From contig WRDC01000045.1 in NCBI GenBank assembly GCA_009783635.1, forward strand, positions 1 to 11,297: a DNA stretch of 11,297 nucleotides, in the 5' to 3' direction. Made by a program: the position numbers and the translations under genes. The stretch is from Methanimicrococcus sp. (GTDB lineage: Archaea > Halobacteriota > Methanosarcinia > Methanosarcinales > Methanosarcinaceae). The stretch's first letter is position 1. Each line of letters begins with the position of its first letter. The notes below the pieces were generated by a model. That model saw only the letters and a program-made list of their open reading frames with translations. It had not been told where the DNA came from and made no database searches. This document shows positions 5,467 through 11,297 of this stretch, piece by piece.

Positions 5467-7038
5467 ATGACGGACACACCCAAAAACAACAATGATTCAG
5501 ATTCGAATACCGCTTCTGCCGTTCATCCGACTCTTTGGATCCGAGAGTCCAAAGGAACGGTTCTTTTCGGCAAGACGATTGTCATCGGCGTTACCGGCAG
5601 CATCGCCGCCGTTCAAACGGTTCAGCTGGCCCGTGAATTGATACGCTTCGGGGCAACGGTTTATGCGGTCACAACGGACGCCGCCCTTCGGATTATTCAT
5701 GAAGACGCGCTTCACTACGCGACAGGCAATCCGGTCATCACCCGGCTAACCGGCCGCGTCGAACACGTCGAGTTTTTCGGCGCCTTCGGAAGGGCTGATT
5801 TACTCCTCATCGCGCCCGCAACGGCAAATACAATTTCTAAAATCGCGGCGGGTATAGATGATACGCCCGTCACGGCGTTTGCAACAACCGCAATCGGCGA
5901 AGGCAAAAAAGTCATGGTTGTTCCGGCGATGCACGAGTCCATGTACCGCCATCCCAAAGTTTTGGAAAACCTTCAGTCATTAGAATCATTGGGCATCGAT
6001 GTCATCGGCCCGTTCTTTGAAGAAGGCATTGCGAAAATTGCCGGAAACGATGAAATCGTTCTTCGGGTCATCCGGTCTCTCGGGGACCAAACGCTTGCCG
6101 GCAAATCCGTTTTCATCACATCGGGGTCGACCGCGGAATCCATTGACCCTATCCGCTTGCTGACCAACCGCGCGTCGGGGCGGACCGGCAGCGCATTGGC
6201 GCGCGAGGCTTACATCCGCGGCGCCGAAGTGTATCTTTTCCACCGCACAAAATCGCCGTGGGCGCATCTGCCGCATTTCCATGATATTTATACCGAAAGC
6301 GTTCAGGATATGATCAGCGCCGTTACGGACAAAATCGCTTTGGCGGATCTCCCTAAATCGGGTAAAAACATTCTCATCAGCGCTGCGGCGATTTCCGATT
6401 ATACCGTTGAAAAAAAGGATACCAAAATCAAATCCGGCGAGCGGGAATTAACGCTGACTCTCCGGCCGACGAAAAAACTGATCGAAGAAGCCTGCTACAC
6501 GGACCCGAATCTGCTGATTGTCGGATTTAAGGCGGAAACCGGTGTTTTGCATCAGGAACTGATTGACATTGCCGCCGCAAAAATCGAAGCCGGTATCGCT
6601 GACATGGTTGTTGCCAACGATGTCAAAGAAAAAGGTATGGGTACGGCCGACAATGATGTTTGGCTCGTGACGAAGGATTATCTGACGAATCATGACATGA
6701 AAACCGTCGTTCCGATTTCAGGAAACAAAGAAAAAATCGCGGCGAAACTTTTCGATTACATCGCAATTGAAGCGTCAAAAGACGCGCCGCAGGTTTTGAT
6801 CAATTTGGAAATCCGAACGACCGGTCCGGCCGACTCCGAGAAATCAGCGGGCATCGAAATTTCTGACACGGACCTTCAAGAAGACGATGCTTTTGACGTT
6901 TATTTGAGTGACGGGGACGGGGAAGAAGAAGACGCGGACGACAGTCCTCTCGTTTTTACGACTCTGTCCTCTTCCCGCTCAACGCTCCGCAGAAAACCCG
7001 CGCAGATGAAAGGGCGCACTTTCGGAAAAAGGAATTGA
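5467..7038 (+). CDS. coaBC: CoaBC: phosphopantothenoylcysteine synthetase/decarboxylase
   Basis: Bifunctional flavoprotein of coenzyme A synthesis: the C-terminal half ligates cysteine to 4'-phosphopantothenate and the N-terminal half decarboxylates the product. Counted from the ATG at 5467, the CoaC part carries GVTGSIAA (about 41-48), the catalytic His region VEHVEFF (about 100) and APATANT (about 116-122). It then has FEEGIAKIAGNDE (about 183-195), which matches the archaeal MJ0913 type and lacks the cysteine of the bacterial flap. The CoaB part starts near 210 with FITSGSTAESIDPIRLLTN and ASGRTG, with AAAISDYTVEKK further on. After about residue 438 an 85-residue tail follows: strongly acidic (DGDGEEEDADD), then Ser/Arg/Lys-rich. 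This is not part of either domain. The start at 5467 has GGGAAG upstream; an ATG at 5452 is possible but has none. First gene of an operon with pantoate kinase. Confidence 0.93.
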   Translation: MTDTPKNNNDSDSNTASAVHPTLWIRESKGTVLFGKTIVIGVTGSIAAVQTVQLARELIRFGATVYAVTTDAALRIIHEDALHYATGNPVITRLTGRVEHVEFFGAFGRADLLLIAPATANTISKIAAGIDDTPVTAFATTAIGEGKKVMVVPAMHESMYRHPKVLENLQSLESLGIDVIGPFFEEGIAKIAGNDEIVLRVIRSLGDQTLAGKSVFITSGSTAESIDPIRLLTNRASGRTGSALAREAYIRGAEVYLFHRTKSPWAHLPHFHDIYTESVQDMISAVTDKIALADLPKSGKNILISAAAISDYTVEKKDTKIKSGERELTLTLRPTKKLIEEACYTDPNLLIVGFKAETGVLHQELIDIAAAKIEAGIADMVVANDVKEKGMGTADNDVWLVTKDYLTNHDMKTVVPISGNKEKIAAKLFDYIAIEASKDAPQVLINLEIRTTGPADSEKSAGIEISDTDLQEDDAFDVYLSDGDGEEEDADDSPLVFTTLSSSRSTLRRKPAQMKGRTFGKRN

Positions 7039-7066
7039 CTCATGTCAAAAGGAATTGATTTATGTC
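7026..7066 (+). repeat. 20-bp tandem duplication at the coaBC/pantoate kinase junction
   Basis: AAAAAGGAATTGACTCATGTC (7026-7046) is followed directly by AAAAGGAATTGATTTATGTC (7047-7066). Each copy carries a GGAA ribosome binding core, a TGA or TGA-like triplet and an ATG. The first copy ends coaBC; the second supplies the start of pantoate kinase. The first copy's ATG (7042) opens a different, short frame. Confidence 0.7.
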
Positions 7067-8054
7067 AGATTCATTACATTTTGAGCCGCAGACCGCTTTT
7101 TCTCCCGGGCATATCACGGGTTTTTTTCAAATTTTTAACCACACCGATCCGCACATGAAGGGTTCTTTGGGAGGCGGTCTTGTACTGAATCAAGGAATTC
7201 GCTCAACGGTGACGCCTTTTTTGGGAGAGGGCGAAACAACCGTTCATTTAAACGGCCGAAAAAAGGCCGCCGACTTTTCGGATGAATCTGCAAATGCCGT
7301 TTTAACCGCCGTTTCCGAGCTTTCTAAAGTGGCTTTTGATAAATACAATTCACCGTTTCATTTTAAAATCGAAGAGAGCGGCGTTCTTCCGGTCGGAAGC
7401 GGATTCGGTTTATCGGCCGCAGGCGCGCTCAGTGCGGCTTACGCCATTAACAGCGCTTTAAATCTCGGCTTTTCAAGTAGTCAATTAACGGAAATTGCGC
7501 ATTTGGCCGAAGTGATTAACGGCAGCGGCCTCGGCGATGTCGCCGGCGAATCTGTCGGCGGTTTGGCTGTTCGGGAAAAACCCGGCGGCCCGCTCCGCGG
7601 CAAATTTTACAGTCTGCCGCTGTCAAAAATCGAACTTCAAAAGAAAGTTTATTGTTTGGTCTTGGGGGAATTGTCCACCAAGTCCGTCATTACCGATGAG
7701 CCGTCCATCCGGAGAATCAATGAATTCGGCGGCATTGCCCTTTCGTCTTTCCTGAAGATGCCGAATCTTGAAAGCTTCATGCGCGAATCTTTATACTTTA
7801 CAAAAAACGTCGGCCTGCTCAGTCCGAAAGCCGAGAAAGCCATCAGCCAAATCAGCGAATCGGGCGGGATGGCGGCACAAGCCATGCTTGGAGATACTGT
7901 TTTTGCCGTTTCGCCTGATGATAAAGACGATAAAGGCGATAAAGGCGATAAAGACGCCGATGACTGCCTTTTCAATCTGATGCGTGAATTCGGTGACGTT
8001 TATGAATGCCGGATCGAAACAAAAGGGCCGTATCTTTGTCTGCCCCCCTTTTAA
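7062..8054 (+). CDS. Pantoate kinase (GHMP family)
   Basis: Archaeal pantoate kinase (PoK), which phosphorylates pantoate before 4-phosphopantoate is joined to beta-alanine; this replaces bacterial PanC/CoaA. The 330-residue protein shows AFSPGHITGFF (12-22), the GHMP ATP-binding loop PVGSGFGLSAAGALSAA (from P110), GSGLGDVAGE with the catalytic-region aspartate, and the C-terminal GHMP motif GGMAAQAMLGDTVFAV. Between that motif and the last strand is a lysine/aspartate insertion (about 286-301) built from a 9-base repeat. Its position 23 bases after coaBC, in the same direction, strongly supports a shared CoA role. ATG at 7062 has AAAGGAA seven bases upstream, within a duplicated junction sequence. 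The next gene begins 15 bases after the stop. Confidence 0.92.
   Translation: MSDSLHFEPQTAFSPGHITGFFQIFNHTDPHMKGSLGGGLVLNQGIRSTVTPFLGEGETTVHLNGRKKAADFSDESANAVLTAVSELSKVAFDKYNSPFHFKIEESGVLPVGSGFGLSAAGALSAAYAINSALNLGFSSSQLTEIAHLAEVINGSGLGDVAGESVGGLAVREKPGGPLRGKFYSLPLSKIELQKKVYCLVLGELSTKSVITDEPSIRRINEFGGIALSSFLKMPNLESFMRESLYFTKNVGLLSPKAEKAISQISESGGMAAQAMLGDTVFAVSPDDKDDKGDKGDKDADDCLFNLMREFGDVYECRIETKGPYLCLPPF
7920..7955 (+). repeat. 9-bp in-frame repeat in pantoate kinase
   Basis: Four consecutive 9-base units GATAAAGAC, GATAAAGGC, GATAAAGGC, GATAAAGAC encode DKD/DKG triplets. The repeat keeps the frame and makes a hydrophilic loop near the C terminus, outside the recognised GHMP motifs. Confidence 0.8.
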
Positions 8055-8069
8055 TTTTCGGAGTCTCTT

Positions 8070-9080
8070 ATGGAACAACAGTCTGTCCGGTATTTGCCGA
8101 TGACCTGTAAAACGGCGCTTCACGCGGTCAGCGGCGTTTTTCCTTTCAAGAAAGATTTGAACATCTACCGCGGCTGTGAAAACGGCTGCAAATACTGTTT
8201 CGCAATCTATTCTCACAAATACATGAAGGCTGAAGAAGGACAGGGTGGTTCCGCCAACGTTCATTCCGCCAACGTTCATTCCGCCAACGTCCATTCCTCC
8301 AACGCCCATTCCTCCAAAGGTTGCGCCAACGGTTATTATGACCACATCTATGTCAAAACCAATGTCGCCGAGCGTTTGGATAAAGAACTCAGCGCTCCCG
8401 CTTTCAAAAGAGAAGTCATCAACATCGGCGGCATTTGTGACAGTTATCAAAGCGCTGAAGCCGAATACGAGCTGATGCCCGATGTTTTAAGAGTGATGAT
8501 CAAGCACAAAATGCCGGCAATCATTTCCACCAAATCCGACCTCATTCTTCGTGATTTCGACCTCATTGATGAGCTTTCCAAATGCGCTTTTGTCAACATC
8601 GTGTCAACCGTTACCACCGCCGACGAATCCGTGAGGGAGAAAATAGAGCCGGGCGCCGTCAGCACGAAGCGCCGATTCGACATGCTTGAAAAATTCAAAA
8701 AAACTGATGCATCAATTGGCGTTCACATGATGCCCGTTTTGCCTCTTTTGACGGACCAAACGGAAAACGCGGAGGCGATTTTTTCTAAAACAAGAGAGAT
8801 TGGCGCCGATTATATCATTGTTCAAACCCTGTATCTTCGGGGTCAAACCCGCCAGATTTATTTTGATTTTATTAAAAATGAGTTTCCCGCTCTGTATGAC
8901 GACATGAGGACTCTTTATCGGGCAGGCGGTTTGGATAAAGAATACAAAAAACGTTTTTATTCAATGGCGAATCCGCTGTTGAAAAAATACGGCCTTTCGA
9001 CAGATTATATGCGTCCCGTCCGGGAAGCTTTTGAGAACGGCGGAGAAGTGAGGCAGCCGACTTTGTTTGATTTCGATTGA
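8070..9080 (+). CDS. Radical SAM protein, SplB/photolyase-like
   Basis: Predicted radical SAM [4Fe-4S] enzyme of the group often labelled 'DNA repair photolyase' or spore photolyase-like (COG1533 type); the actual substrate is unknown. The cluster motif is C36-x3-C40-x2-C43 in YRGCENGCKYCF. Downstream, YYDHIYVKTN, VINIGGICDSYQSAEAEY, MPAIISTKSDLI and VNIVSTVTT follow the strand order of the family barrel. A histidine/asparagine-rich repeat (SANVH three times, then SSNAH; about residues 61-80) is inserted between the cluster loop and the next strand. The C terminus QPTLFDFD is a short acidic tail. Start ATG 8070 follows CGGAG by six bases. It is the third gene of the coaBC operon, 15 bases after pantoate kinase. 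Context alone does not tie it to CoA synthesis. Confidence 0.87.
   Translation: MEQQSVRYLPMTCKTALHAVSGVFPFKKDLNIYRGCENGCKYCFAIYSHKYMKAEEGQGGSANVHSANVHSANVHSSNAHSSKGCANGYYDHIYVKTNVAERLDKELSAPAFKREVINIGGICDSYQSAEAEYELMPDVLRVMIKHKMPAIISTKSDLILRDFDLIDELSKCAFVNIVSTVTTADESVREKIEPGAVSTKRRFDMLEKFKKTDASIGVHMMPVLPLLTDQTENAEAIFSKTREIGADYIIVQTLYLRGQTRQIYFDFIKNEFPALYDDMRTLYRAGGLDKEYKKRFYSMANPLLKKYGLSTDYMRPVREAFENGGEVRQPTLFDFD
8250..8318 (+). repeat. 15-bp in-frame repeat in the radical SAM gene
   Basis: Units at 8250-8264 and 8265-8279 are identical (TCCGCCAACGTTCAT), 8280-8294 differs by one base, 8295-8309 by three, and a decayed partial unit follows. They encode SANVH, SANVH, SANVH, SSNAH. All units are multiples of three, so copy number changes keep the frame. 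Confidence 0.88.
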
Positions 9081-9154
9081 CTTGTTTCTTTGACCGCCGC
9101 GTTTTGAGGTTGGTATCGTAGCCGTAGCGAGACCGTTGCCGCGCGCGAGCCGCA

Positions 9155-9173
9155 CAATTTTTTAAAAAAATTG
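9155..9173. terminator. AT inverted repeat between convergent genes
   Basis: CAATTTTTT and AAAAAATTG form an almost uninterrupted inverted repeat between the ends of the radical SAM gene (9080, plus) and the membrane protein continuation (9195, minus). T-runs on both strands make it a plausible bidirectional terminator. A run of eight G follows at 9181-9188. Confidence 0.4.
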
Positions 9174-9194
9174 AAAAAATGGGGGGGGCAGTTT

Positions 9195-9332
9195 TTAATT
9201 TATTTGCCTCTGTTCCTCAAGGATTTCTGTTTCGGGGTCTTTTTTGTTTAACTTATCTTTTTTCTGTTTCACCGCCATTCCGATCCATATCATTAAAGAT
9301 GGCAGAGGTGTCAGAATAATCGGAAGAAATTT
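9195..9332 (-). pseudogene. Out-of-frame 3' part of the membrane protein gene
   Basis: Directly after the early stop of the membrane protein, a second frame stays open for 45 codons. It begins KFLPIILTPLPSLMIWIG, a convincing membrane helix, and continues as a charged cytoplasmic-type tail (KQKKDKLNKKDPETE) ending at TAA 9197-9195. Removing a single T from the T8 tract (9333-9340 on the plus strand, A8) fuses it seamlessly to the upstream part, giving a protein of 188 residues. The segment is most simply the original C terminus. Confidence 0.7.
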
Positions 9333-9762
9333 AAAAAAAATATCCCGCGGCTTCCGTTTCGGGCATCATTTGAGCAATATGATCCATTATTAGTCTGAAA
9401 GGGATATCAGGCAAATTAAAAAAAAGTGAATACGTTGCAAAATTCCTGATGTTCAGAATCTCCATCATAAATAAAATGAGACGTATAATGAAAACCGCTG
9501 TCACGGAAAGAATATTGATTGACGTTTTATTTGTGTAACTTAATAATCCGTTACCGATTCCGTAATACAGAATAAGAGCAAGGACCGGGGAAACCGCAAT
9601 CTTGGTCATGATGACAATCTCTGCCAATGTATCGCCCCAAGCGGCGGCCCACGACAAAGGAAAAATAAAGCAGAGAAGGGAAACAGACAGGCATACAAAG
9701 GCAGCAACGGCAATTAAATTGTTCTTAATTAATATCAACATTAAAGGTGTATCTTTAGACAT
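9331..9762 (-). CDS. Small membrane protein, frame broken at a T8 tract
   Basis: Family not recognised. The 143-residue product is mostly hydrophobic, with probable helices at about 14-38, 46-68 and 81-103 and no signal peptide or metal motif. It ends GYFF in a run of eight T, where the frame reads into TAA. The adjacent frame continues a fourth helix and a charged tail to 9195, so the annotated protein is probably a truncated form. The start ATG at 9762 is supported by AGGGAAG about six bases upstream. Base composition is AT-rich compared with the coaBC operon. The gene follows a fossil of an acyl-CoA ligase on the same strand, in the accessory-looking right end of the window. Whether the break is real, phase-variable, corrected by slippage or a sequencing error cannot be told here. 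Confidence 0.65.
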   Translation of the reverse strand: MSKDTPLMLILIKNNLIAVAAFVCLSVSLLCFIFPLSWAAAWGDTLAEIVIMTKIAVSPVLALILYYGIGNGLLSYTNKTSINILSVTAVFIIRLILFMMEILNIRNFATYSLFFNLPDIPFRLIMDHIAQMMPETEAAGYFF

Positions 9763-9839
9763 TGCTCTTCCCTTTTCTCAATCTCAAAACAATTGTTGTC
9801 CAATGTTTTCATCATCAATGAACATGACCGGAATTTCGG

Positions 9840-9872
9840 CAATTCTACACTCATTTCCCTCAACTTAATCTT
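9840..9872 (-). pseudogene. Fossil of a second acyl-CoA ligase C terminus
   Basis: On the minus strand this reads KIKLREMSVEL, matching KFKLREMSVEL at 11033-11001 in the ligase that enters from the right edge. The two 33-base segments agree at 28 positions, including 19 in a row (9850-9868 and 11011-11029). Four of the five differences are synonymous, so the copy diverged as a coding paralogue before it decayed. Upstream, a TAA interrupts the frame at once. Weaker similarity continues on both sides. It starts only seven bases after the stop codon of the small acidic protein gene. Confidence 0.65.
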
Positions 9873-9878
9873 CAATAT

Positions 9879-10064
9879 TTATTTCCGGCTCTCTTGCCTT
9901 TCGAAATCCTCTCTTGATTTAAACATAGGTCCGGGTTTTCCTGTCCTGTTTCCCATTTCATCTAACATTTGGTCGAATTCTTCCTGAGTCATACTATCCA
10001 GAAATTCCTGAACTTTCTTTTCGAATTCTTTCATCTCATCTTCCATGTCAATGACTTTATGCAT
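9879..10064 (-). CDS. Small acidic protein, coupled to the ART-like gene
   Basis: A 61-residue protein I do not recognise. It is acidic (17 Asp/Glu against 11 Lys/Arg) and probably mostly helical: MEDEMKEFEKKVQEFLDS followed by TQEEFDQMLDEMG, with a Gly/Pro-rich break and a charged end. The start at ATG 10064 has AGGAGGT seven bases upstream (10078-10072), the best ribosome binding site in the window. An ATG at 10070 would be too close to it. That site lies inside the last codons and stop of the preceding gene, so translation is surely coupled. A small acidic partner behind a potentially toxic enzyme fits an antitoxin, immunity or regulatory role, but this is inference; a gene order of toxin first is less common. 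Its end abuts the ligase fossil. Confidence 0.75.
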   Translation of the reverse strand: MHKVIDMEDEMKEFEKKVQEFLDSMTQEEFDQMLDEMGNRTGKPGPMFKSREDFERQESRK

Positions 10065-10069
10065 ATTCA

Positions 10070-10882
10070 TTACCTCCTGTATTTTCTGTTATCGATTAAT
10101 GATTTTTCCTTTAAAGCCATAAAACGCAAGCAAGTGTCTATATGTGTTGTATTTATCCGGCATTCGAATGTGTTCATGGTTTTATCTAAATTCTTTATAC
10201 AATATATTCGGTAAGGGATGATTGCTTGCGGTACAAAGTTTCGATATGGGTCTATGCTCAGCAGTTTATATAAATTCGTCGTCAATATAATTCCGTCAAA
10301 CTTGTTTTTCAAACCCATTTTTTCAAACAGTGTATCATATACAGTCGTTTCAAATATTTTATTTTGAAAACTTTTTTGGTAAAATTTTTTGTATAATTTA
10401 TCAAACATTTCTTTATTCTTGAAATTATCCATATCCAACAAATTTAAGCTGTCAACTTTGAATGTCATAACCGCGTATTTTTCTAAGAACGAAGACAACA
10501 ATTTGGTTAACTTCTCATTCTCCAAATCTTCTTCATTCATGAGCGCTTCGATAGGCTTTTTTATACATTCTTCATCTTTAAATCTCCACCAAACAGAAAA
10601 ATTTTCTCCGTCATAAAAGTAGATGCCTCCGCCCAAATAATTTCTATCTTCTTGCGAGGGAATAAAACCTTTTGACATGATACTGTCGACAAATTCACGA
10701 TATGTACCATGAAATAACGGAACATTTTTGATCGTCATCAAAGAAAAGGCATTCGAAAAATCCAATAATTCCAAAACACTCATCATGTATTGCCGCAAAT
10801 ACAAGTACAGTACTAAATATTTTTTGAAATTTCTTTTATCGTAAGCTTGATATACCGAAGGAATAAGCCGGCATTTGTCCAA
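10070..10882 (-). CDS. ADP-ribosyltransferase-like protein (H-Y-Q pattern)
   Basis: Probable member of the ADP-ribosyltransferase (PARP/ART) superfamily; the target is unknown. Counted from the TTG at 10882 (270 residues), H58 sits in PLFHGT, followed by SIMSKGFIPS and the glycine-rich GGGIYFYDGENFSVWW with Y88. FDGIIL and VPQAIIPYRIYCIKN follow, where Q219 occupies the third position of the H-Y-[EDQ] triad. This order (HGT, GF, GxGIYF, DG, strand with Q/E) is the superfamily pattern, but I cannot confirm it by alignment. The start is unclear: TTG 10882 follows an in-frame stop and has no binding site; ATG 10786 lies behind an AT-rich TATA-like stretch. The gene is far more AT-rich than its neighbours (11 G/C in 60 bases at 10381-10440 against 35 in 60 at 11101-11160), suggesting transfer. 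It is followed with coupling by the small acidic protein. Confidence 0.65.
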   Translation of the reverse strand: MDKCRLIPSVYQAYDKRNFKKYLVLYLYLRQYMMSVLELLDFSNAFSLMTIKNVPLFHGTYREFVDSIMSKGFIPSQEDRNYLGGGIYFYDGENFSVWWRFKDEECIKKPIEALMNEEDLENEKLTKLLSSFLEKYAVMTFKVDSLNLLDMDNFKNKEMFDKLYKKFYQKSFQNKIFETTVYDTLFEKMGLKNKFDGIILTTNLYKLLSIDPYRNFVPQAIIPYRIYCIKNLDKTMNTFECRINTTHIDTCLRFMALKEKSLIDNRKYRR

Positions 10883-10908
10883 AGTTTAGAAAAACGTAAA
10901 TTTTGCAA

Positions 10909-10929
10909 AACGCCTTATGGATTGGCGTT
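10909..10929 (-). other. Hairpin upstream of the ART-like gene
   Basis: AACGCC (10909-10914) and GGCGTT (10924-10929) form a six-pair stem with a nine-base loop. On the minus strand TTTT follows the stem partly, so it may act as a second weak terminator for the ligase transcript or lie in the leader of the ART-like gene. Confidence 0.35.
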
Positions 10930-10950
10930 CAAATCAAGAACATTCGGATG

Positions 10951-10982
10951 AAAAAAAGAAGTGATTTGAATCAGCTCACTTC
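10951..10982 (-). terminator. Hairpin plus T7 terminator of the acyl-CoA ligase
   Basis: On the minus strand GAAGTGA (10982-10976) pairs perfectly with TCACTTC (10964-10958) across an 11-base loop and is followed by seven T (10957-10951). The stem starts within the last ligase codons and the loop includes the stop codon. This isolates the ligase transcript from the ART-like gene. Confidence 0.6.
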
Positions 10983-11297
10983 ATAGCCGTATTTTTTCAC
11001 CAGCTCCACGCTCATTTCCCTCAACTTAAACTTTTGAATTTTGCCGCTTCCCGTCATCGGGAATTCGTTCAGGAAGAAGACATATTTCGGAATCTTATAG
11101 CGGGCGATTTGGTCGCGGCAGAAGTCTTTGACATCTTCCGGCTGTATTTTCGCGCCGTCATGCAAAATGATGAAGGCGCCGACTTCTTCGCCGTATTTTT
11201 CCGACGGCACGCCGGCCACTTGCACGTCTTTCACGCCGTCCATTTTGTACAGGAATTCTTCGATTTCGCGCGGGTAAATGTTTTCGCCGCCGCGGAT
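10971..11297 (-). CDS. Acyl-CoA synthetase / AMP-dependent ligase, C-terminal part
   Basis: Partial gene entering from the right edge; 108 codons and the stop are visible, covering the mobile C-terminal domain of the ANL (acyl-CoA synthetase, NRPS adenylation, luciferase) superfamily. The first visible residues IRGGENIYPREIEEFLY are the A8 hinge motif. VAGVPSEKYGEEVGAFI follows, then DFCRDQIARYKIPKYVFF, and PMTGSGKIQKFKLRE, which contains the catalytic A10 lysine. The frame stays open from 11297, so the methionine at 11243 is internal and not a start. The pattern suits medium- or long-chain fatty acyl-CoA ligases known in methanogens, but substrate specificity lies in the missing N-terminal domain. 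A clear hairpin and T-run follow the stop. Confidence 0.92.
   Translation of the reverse strand: MRGGENIYPREIEEFLYKMDGVKDVQVAGVPSEKYGEEVGAFIILHDGAKIQPEDVKDFCRDQIARYKIPKYVFFLNEFPMTGSGKIQKFKLREMSVELVKKYGYEVS

Noticed and set aside
7791..8450. 219-codon minus-strand frame across the pantoate kinase and radical SAM genes
   Set aside because: It spans two well-supported genes and their intergenic gap in antisense; its repeats (GGMxVGG) are only the reverse of the SANVH repeat.
9181..9188. Run of eight G as a phase-variation tract
   Set aside because: It lies outside any coding frame I can support, past the end of both convergent genes.
9840..11033. att-type direct repeats of an integrated element
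   Set aside because: The two copies differ mainly at synonymous third positions, which indicates an old coding paralogue; no integrase or transposase is visible.

Overview
The window reads as chromosome of a methylotrophic methanogenic archaeon of the Methanosarcinales. An archaeal-type 5S rRNA, a methylcobamide:coenzyme M methyltransferase, an archaeal CoaBC of the MJ0913 type, a GHMP pantoate kinase, an FtsJ-type rRNA methyltransferase carrying a TRAM domain, and U-tract style gene ends support this. Presence of an MtaA-type protein in a genome of moderate GC fits Methanosarcina relatives such as Methanimicrococcus, but the genus is inference.

Layout. Positions 1-140 hold the 5S rRNA with an extended processing stem. 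Positions 141-510 hold no gene but contain a very GC-rich island with three consecutive hairpins. mtaA (511-1557, +) stands alone. A minus-strand block follows, in transcription order: rlmE (5326-4397), a PHP-domain phosphoesterase (4179-3523), two tandem DUF805 membrane proteins (3465-2980 and 2910-2395) and an unrecognised protein (2280-1693). A divergent promoter region (5363-5466) separates rlmE from a plus-strand operon of coaBC, pantoate kinase and a radical SAM protein of the SplB/photolyase-like type (5467-9080). CoaBC and pantoate kinase belong to the archaeal coenzyme A pathway; the radical SAM partner's role is unknown.

The right end (9195-11297) is accessory in character, all on the minus strand. 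An acyl-CoA/AMP ligase enters from the right edge and ends at a hairpin plus T-run terminator. Next comes a strongly AT-rich two-gene unit: a protein with an ADP-ribosyltransferase-like H-Y-Q pattern, translationally coupled to a small acidic protein (a candidate toxin/antitoxin-like pair). Directly after it lies a fossil of a second acyl-CoA ligase 3' end, then a membrane protein whose frame is broken in a T8 homopolymer and continues perfectly in the next frame.

A theme of the whole window is short tandem repeats whose unit is a multiple of three: 15 bp in a DUF805 tail, 18 bp over the rlmE stop codon, 12 bp in the leader of the PHP gene, 9 bp in pantoate kinase and 15 bp in the radical SAM gene. 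The most promising novelty is the ADP-ribosyltransferase-like two-gene cassette wedged between an intact ligase gene and a ligase fossil.
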